Shown here piece by piece: positions 1 through 30,453 of a stretch of 30,453 nucleotides of DNA. The position numbers and the translations under genes are program-made. Numbering within the stretch: the stretch's first letter is position 1; the number at the start of each line of letters is the position of its first letter. Source of the stretch: Reticulitermes lucifugus (lineage: Eukaryota; Arthropoda; Insecta; Blattodea; Rhinotermitidae). The DNA lies in the NCBI GenBank assembly GCA_026260175.1, contig JAKCWW010007046.1, forward strand, positions 1 to 30,453. The letters are read 5' to 3'. The notes under the pieces were generated by a model. That model searched no databases, was not told where the DNA came from, and saw only the letters and a list, made by a program, of their open reading frames with translations.

Positions 1-173
1 TCTGTCTGCTCTCGGATTTCGTCCTTCTTTGCGAATATGGAGTTTAGTGTGCTTGGAGCCAACTCAATGCGTTTGGCAATGTCGACACGTTTCTCTCCAG
101 GATTCTTCTCCACCACTTCTACTATTTTCAATTGCTCGTGCAAAGTTCTCACTTGCTTTTTAGGTTGGGACAT
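1..173 (-). CDS. Tigger-like transposase, N-terminal helix-turn-helix, partial
   Basis: The frame starts MSQPKKQVRTLHEQLKIVE at 173-171 and stays open to the window edge (57 codons). The sequence VVEKNPGEKRVDIAKRIELA followed by STLNSIFAKKDEI has the pattern of the CENP-B/pogo N-terminal (psq-type) helix-turn-helix: a Lys-rich start, a first helix with LKIVEVVEK, then the recognition helix STLNSIFAKK. This domain binds the transposon ends. The DDE catalytic domain would lie to the left. The frame shows no lesion in the visible part. Host domestication cannot be excluded, but the adjacent inverted repeat argues for a transposon. Confidence 0.8.
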   Translation of the reverse strand, partial: MSQPKKQVRTLHEQLKIVEVVEKNPGEKRVDIAKRIELAPSTLNSIFAKKDEIREQT

Positions 174-716
174 GGTCCACGGATTTCAAAATAAATAACA
201 GGAATAAAATATAATGAAGTAATAAAAACAGGAATGAATTAATAACAAAAATAAAATATTATAGGAAAGGAATAATAAACGATGGAAACGGTTAAACCAG
301 GGTAACGTATGAAACTATGAAGCACACTAGAACGCACAGAACCACTTGCAATGAAGTAAAGCTCCACAACAGTGTTGCCAAGTCTTCATCTAGTCCAAAG
401 AAAAGGATGGAGAGCAAAGAGTACGGAATGCACTTCCAAACTTTTTGATGGAGCCAATCCAGTTGGCACTAAGAAAGCAATACACGCACACGCAGCACAC
501 TAAACCATCGCTTGAAATTTAAAAAAAACTATCAATGCGGGTAAATGTTACGTCAGGACCGTGATTTTTCATCGATGTGGGAAAACGACAGTTCGAGGAA
601 CGATGGAGGCGGGAAACATAGTGTTATTTATATGGGGCTAATTTCGGGACCAAATAAGGCAGACGATACATGCGGGAAAATGACGGTAACGGGAACGATG
701 GATAGAGGTTTCACTG
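1..716 (-). mobile_element. Tigger/pogo-like DNA transposon, 5' end (body continues off the left edge)
   Basis: Read on the minus strand, the element begins CAGTGAAACCTCTATCC at 716 next to a TA dinucleotide (717-718), as expected for the Tc1/mariner superfamily with a TA target site. The first 545 bp are non-coding and contain imperfect subterminal direct repeats at 664-701 and 570-606 (core: ATG-GGGAAAA, ACG, GAACGATGG) and a weaker one at 531-565. The transposase frame opens at 173. The element lies in intron 6 of IntS3 in the same orientation as the gene. The second inverted repeat is outside the window, so intactness cannot be judged. Confidence 0.8.
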
Positions 717-718
717 TA

Positions 719-2575
719 TATAATATCTAAAAAAAATAATAAGAGTGCATTTGTTCATTGAATATTGTGTGTTTGATCAGTGACAATGAATGGTATGAAT
801 AATATAAAAAAGTAGGAAACATTTACATTAAACATGGGGCCATCTCAGCCTCATACCCAGCAAGTACTGGGGTTCTTTCCACTGAGGTAAATTAGCTGAA
901 CACGAATCTGATCATTCAGCTGTATTTGGTATCAAAGTAAACAGATGTACAAAGTGCCACCTCTACTCCCCACACATTTTCATGGCCATGTGCTTAAGAA
1001 TAGCACAATTTTAACTAACTGCTACATTTCAACCGTCAGAGCATTACTGCTTCTATTACTGCCACCACATCAGTGCCACCTGTGCGACTCACGTCTGTGG
1101 AAGCAGTGACGTATGGCCTGCACTTGCTTCCATTCAATATGAAATTTCCTACCCCATACTGACCATACTACTGAAAATGCATAGCCATCCAACTGTAGGA
1201 GAGCTGTAAAAACTCCTGGTGGCACACTGTAAGAAATTCTTTTGTGTTTCAACAACAGCCTTGTCAGCTAGCAAGTAAGAAAATAACTATGCAGTGTAAG
1301 AGAGGCCACTCAAAACCAGCACTCAAAGACTTAATAATAAATTTGTATGAAGCCAGAACAACCCAAGCAGCCTCATCCATGGGGGAAATTTTCCACTTTT
1401 CTGCAGGCTAGGTACAAATTTGAATCCTCTGTGAAAAGTTGAATGAGATTACCTCGAACCACCGAACTAACATCTTGGATTATTTAATGTTACACATCTT
1501 CCATGCAATAAACACATACAGGTGAATTTATTTCCAACTTAATTGCACTAGTCCATATATCAAGGTTACTCCTACATGTTTGGCCATAACACGTAGCCAT
1601 CTTCATGGAGTATCTGTCACACAGAGGTCATATACAGTTAAAATACAGCATCGTCATTGGTAAATGGTAAAATATAAATTAAAGAATAAAACATATCTAT
1701 GTATAAATATAGAAAATGTTATAGGTAAAATATATACAGGACTCAATTAGTAACATTTGCATCCAAACATGTTTTCCTCCAGTCAAATTTTAGTTGTAAG
1801 TCCTGTATGTGGCCGAGATGTGTATACCATGGACGAATACTCAGTACAGAGTGTTCATCCATGGAATGAACACCTCTCTGTAAAGTGTTCCAGTGTCAGG
1901 CTGTTCATTTACCTCACTGTGACCTGTGTCTCTAATTACTTGAAAGTTCCCTGTCACTGCCGTACTTTAGACAATGACATTGTGAAGTTTTACACAAACT
2001 AGAAGTTGGTACATTACTGACAACTATTTCTGTATTACTCGATTCAAGATCAGGTATGTCTGACAATGGATCTGAATAAAGTACTAACATGGTTCCTCCT
2101 GTGTCAATTCCTTCCTACTTTTAACACATGGCTGCTGCTGGGTAAAATTACAAAAGAGAATATTGACAAACATGATTCACGAGCATGACCATTGTTTGGA
2201 ACATATACAGTACATTTCCCAGGTCAAACAGGCAGAAGCAATTCAAAATTTTGTATCTTTACAGGAGTCATAAACATCCTGCTTCAACTTGACCACCCAG
2301 TGCAGTGACAGCTGCTGTACATGCATAAATAATGCAACATTTGAAAACTTTCATCACGGCCCACAGGATGCATGGCACTTAAAGCACAACTTTCATCATT
2401 GTCCATACATCCTGTGTTGAAACTCAAGGATAGTGGCAAAAAGTGTCTATTAACACACAAGCAAATTAGTGGCAAGTTTCTGTTAGAATACGATCACACT
2501 GATGGTATTTGTCTATTAGAATAAGAGTAAATTTGTGTGAAGTGCTTACTAACACACAAGTAAATTGGCACTCAC
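719..2575. other. Intron 6 of IntS3, no gene recognised
   Basis: This AT-rich intronic stretch has no convincing coding frame on either strand. The open frames at 1757-2002 (+) and 2284-2475 (-) lack any recognisable motif. A short direct repeat (ACACACAAG-AAATT-GGCA) occurs at about 2452-2474 and 2551-2572, just inside the exon 6 donor. Confidence 0.6.
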
Positions 2576-29108
<26,533 letters not shown>

Positions 29109-30258
29109 ACCTTTAAAAACAGACCACTATTCCTAACACCTATGGATAATTGGCAGAGGTCCCGTGCATTCTCCTTATTTTCCCTGCCCTCAAAATGCTT
29201 TCTGAGGTGAGCGCATGAATACAATTGTAAGTAACGTTGGGGTGTATGGTGATAAGACGACAAAACATAGTTCTCCGAAAGTCCAATTTATCCATTTCAA
29301 AATACAGTAGTTTCACAAAGATATGCACTAATTTTACGTCACTATAATAACTTCCGTGTTAAGAAAATACGTTAATAATCCTTCTACACTTGAATTTAAC
29401 GTGGATCGAGATTGTCATGAATTGTTGCAAAAGTAGTTTTCATTATTTATGTAGATCGTATGCCAATAAAAGAACATAATGCATGAAATTAATTTTACTA
29501 TAATTTAAACCATCAAAAATTATAATATAGTCAGATGCAGGGTAAATTAAAATCTATATTTATTTTGAATTTTCAGTACTACTAATACTCGTAGAAATTC
29601 GTATAAAATCGTGATTATACTTCGGGTATATCAGTGCAGGCAACATGTCGCTTAGAATGCAACCAAGTAATACATTTTAAGGATATATACCCTTCAAATG
29701 TGTTGAACAGTTTCGTGCATTATGTATTATAGTATTTATAGTTAATCGTGTTAAGTATATGTGCCGAATAATACAGCTCTCTTTCCTCAAACTTTAATTG
29801 GAATAAAATTCTCTTGTTACATTCGCTACCGAGGCAGGTGGGTTGTATGCATTGGCGTGGTAAAGTCAACAACTGATTACGTTCCTCACTCCTTGCCACG
29901 ATTTACTAACCTAAGTTAACCACGTCTGCACCACATGCCGCGTGTGTGTTTGTATGTGTTTATCTCGGTGTTAAGAGATTGGTGCGGCACACGTGGTGTG
30001 GTAAGGATGTGTATTTGTGTGATGAGATATTTTAAATAACATCTCGGCTGTCTGTACTGAAAATTGTGTAGGGAGGATTAAAACCGGTGGTTCAGTACTT
30101 GTGCCCAATGCATTATTGGTCGTTGTTAGAATGTTGCATCACTTTTTTCGTTTCTCATGCCGCATGATGAACGCTCAAGTACCATATACACGGTGTGTTT
30201 ACAGGTATTTTGAAGAACGCAGAATACATCCGTGAAAGAAGTACGCATCTGTTTGTAT
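29109..30258. other. Intergenic region between IntS3 and a possible divergent gene; presumed promoters
   Basis: This lies upstream of the IntS3 start codon and, to the right, upstream of a candidate plus-strand first exon. From about 29820 the sequence becomes richer in C, G and CpG (for example ACACGTGGTGTGG and CGTGGTAAAGTC) than the AT-rich introns, as expected near a promoter. I could not identify a TATA box or initiator with confidence. Confidence 0.4.
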
Positions 30259-30316
30259 ATGTCAGACGTTACTGCCATGGCGGAAGTGTTCCCTGAACTT
30301 GGAGATTTAACAGTAG
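30259..30316 (+). CDS. Candidate first coding exon of an unidentified divergent gene
   Basis: The ATG at 30259 is the first after an in-frame TGA at 30211. The frame reads MSDVTAMAEVFPELGDLTV plus one base, then meets a good donor AG|GTATGT (30317). The second ATG has a strong GCCATGG context. Read through without splicing, the frame would end within 40 bases. The position, about 1.15 kb from and divergent to the IntS3 start, and the CpG-richer upstream sequence fit a first exon. I do not recognise the protein. A chance frame is possible. Confidence 0.35.
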
Positions 30317-30387
30317 GTATGTTCGACAGGTGCATAGGTGGGTGCAACCCATAGAACTTGGAAAGGAACATGTCGGACAAATTAGAA

Positions 30388-30453
30388 TACAGCTTTTATT
30401 TTAACCAACACATGCACTACAATTTTGTCGTCATATATACCCCTACATATGTT
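30388..30453. mobile_element. Third arm of the first palindromic family, cut by the window edge
   Basis: The last bases, ACCCCTACATATGTT, match the left arm of 13464-14080 exactly (13525-13539). The preceding sequence ATTTTAACCAACACATGCAC aligns with its TTAAAAAACAACCAACTAATGCAC. This copy has diverged more. The hammerhead-like core would lie just beyond the window, on the minus strand. Confidence 0.6.

Noticed and set aside
1-2575. Next IntS3 exon
   Set aside because: A minus-strand block of the expected type following DNIMNI was sought and not found. The intron continues beyond the edge.
30126-30380. 84-codon minus-strand open frame
   Set aside because: It overlaps the candidate plus-strand exon, lacks any motif and has no start context. 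More likely a shadow.

Overview
This is animal nuclear DNA, most likely from a polyneopteran insect and probably a cockroach or termite (Blattodea). The basis is spliceosomal introns, AT-rich intergenic sequence, and a set of short repeats I recognise from Blattodea-type genomes: a tRNA-headed SINE ending in a CTTCATGG-type tail, a second SINE with an ACC/AAC tail, a LINE whose reverse transcriptase carries GLKQGDA and VLYGCET motifs, and foldback repeats with a TTCTGGGATGT core. The lineage call is by recognition only; no search was run.

The one confidently identified host gene is Integrator complex subunit 3 (IntS3), on the minus strand. Six coding exons can be joined with consensus splice sites and consistent phases: 29108-29034, 15955-15791, 14358-14093, 9786-9515, 4710-4565 and 2807-2576. 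Together they encode 385 codons plus one base, the N-terminal helical-repeat half of the protein. The gene runs off the left edge. Intron 1 is 13 kb; the others in the window are 1.4 to 4.8 kb. At the right end, in the opposite direction, 30259-30316 could be the first coding exon of a divergent, unidentified gene.

Everything else is intronic or intergenic and full of mobile DNA. From left to right: a Tigger/pogo DNA transposon entering from the left edge (1-716); a degenerate hairpin-bearing remnant (about 3640-4130); a LINE copy split in two (5430-5945 and 7160-7640) by about 1.2 kb that contains a SINE; a second SINE (7765-8042); two mariner fragments (8880-9062 and 11741-12345); a 32-bp minisatellite joined to a transposon remnant (10211-10766); a large palindromic element with identical 149-bp arms just inside the intron-3 splice donor (13464-14080); a LINE 3' half (18206-19235); a second palindromic element (19384-19858); a 39-bp minisatellite with a LINE fragment inserted in it (21654-22050); a 56-bp minisatellite (about 22975-23490); two SINE copies with a GGTGGACAAAG box (25565-25765 and 27585-27800); and several small foldback elements.

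The most interesting signal is in the two palindromic elements. Each arm carries a hammerhead-ribozyme-like core: CTGANGA, a short stem-loop, GAAA, a very short stem III and a GTA cleavage triplet, closed by a stem I. This suggests Penelope-like retroelement pseudo-LTRs or retrozyme-like derivatives. A third arm of the first family is cut off by the right edge. Both families share a one-base deviation from the textbook hammerhead, so activity is uncertain.
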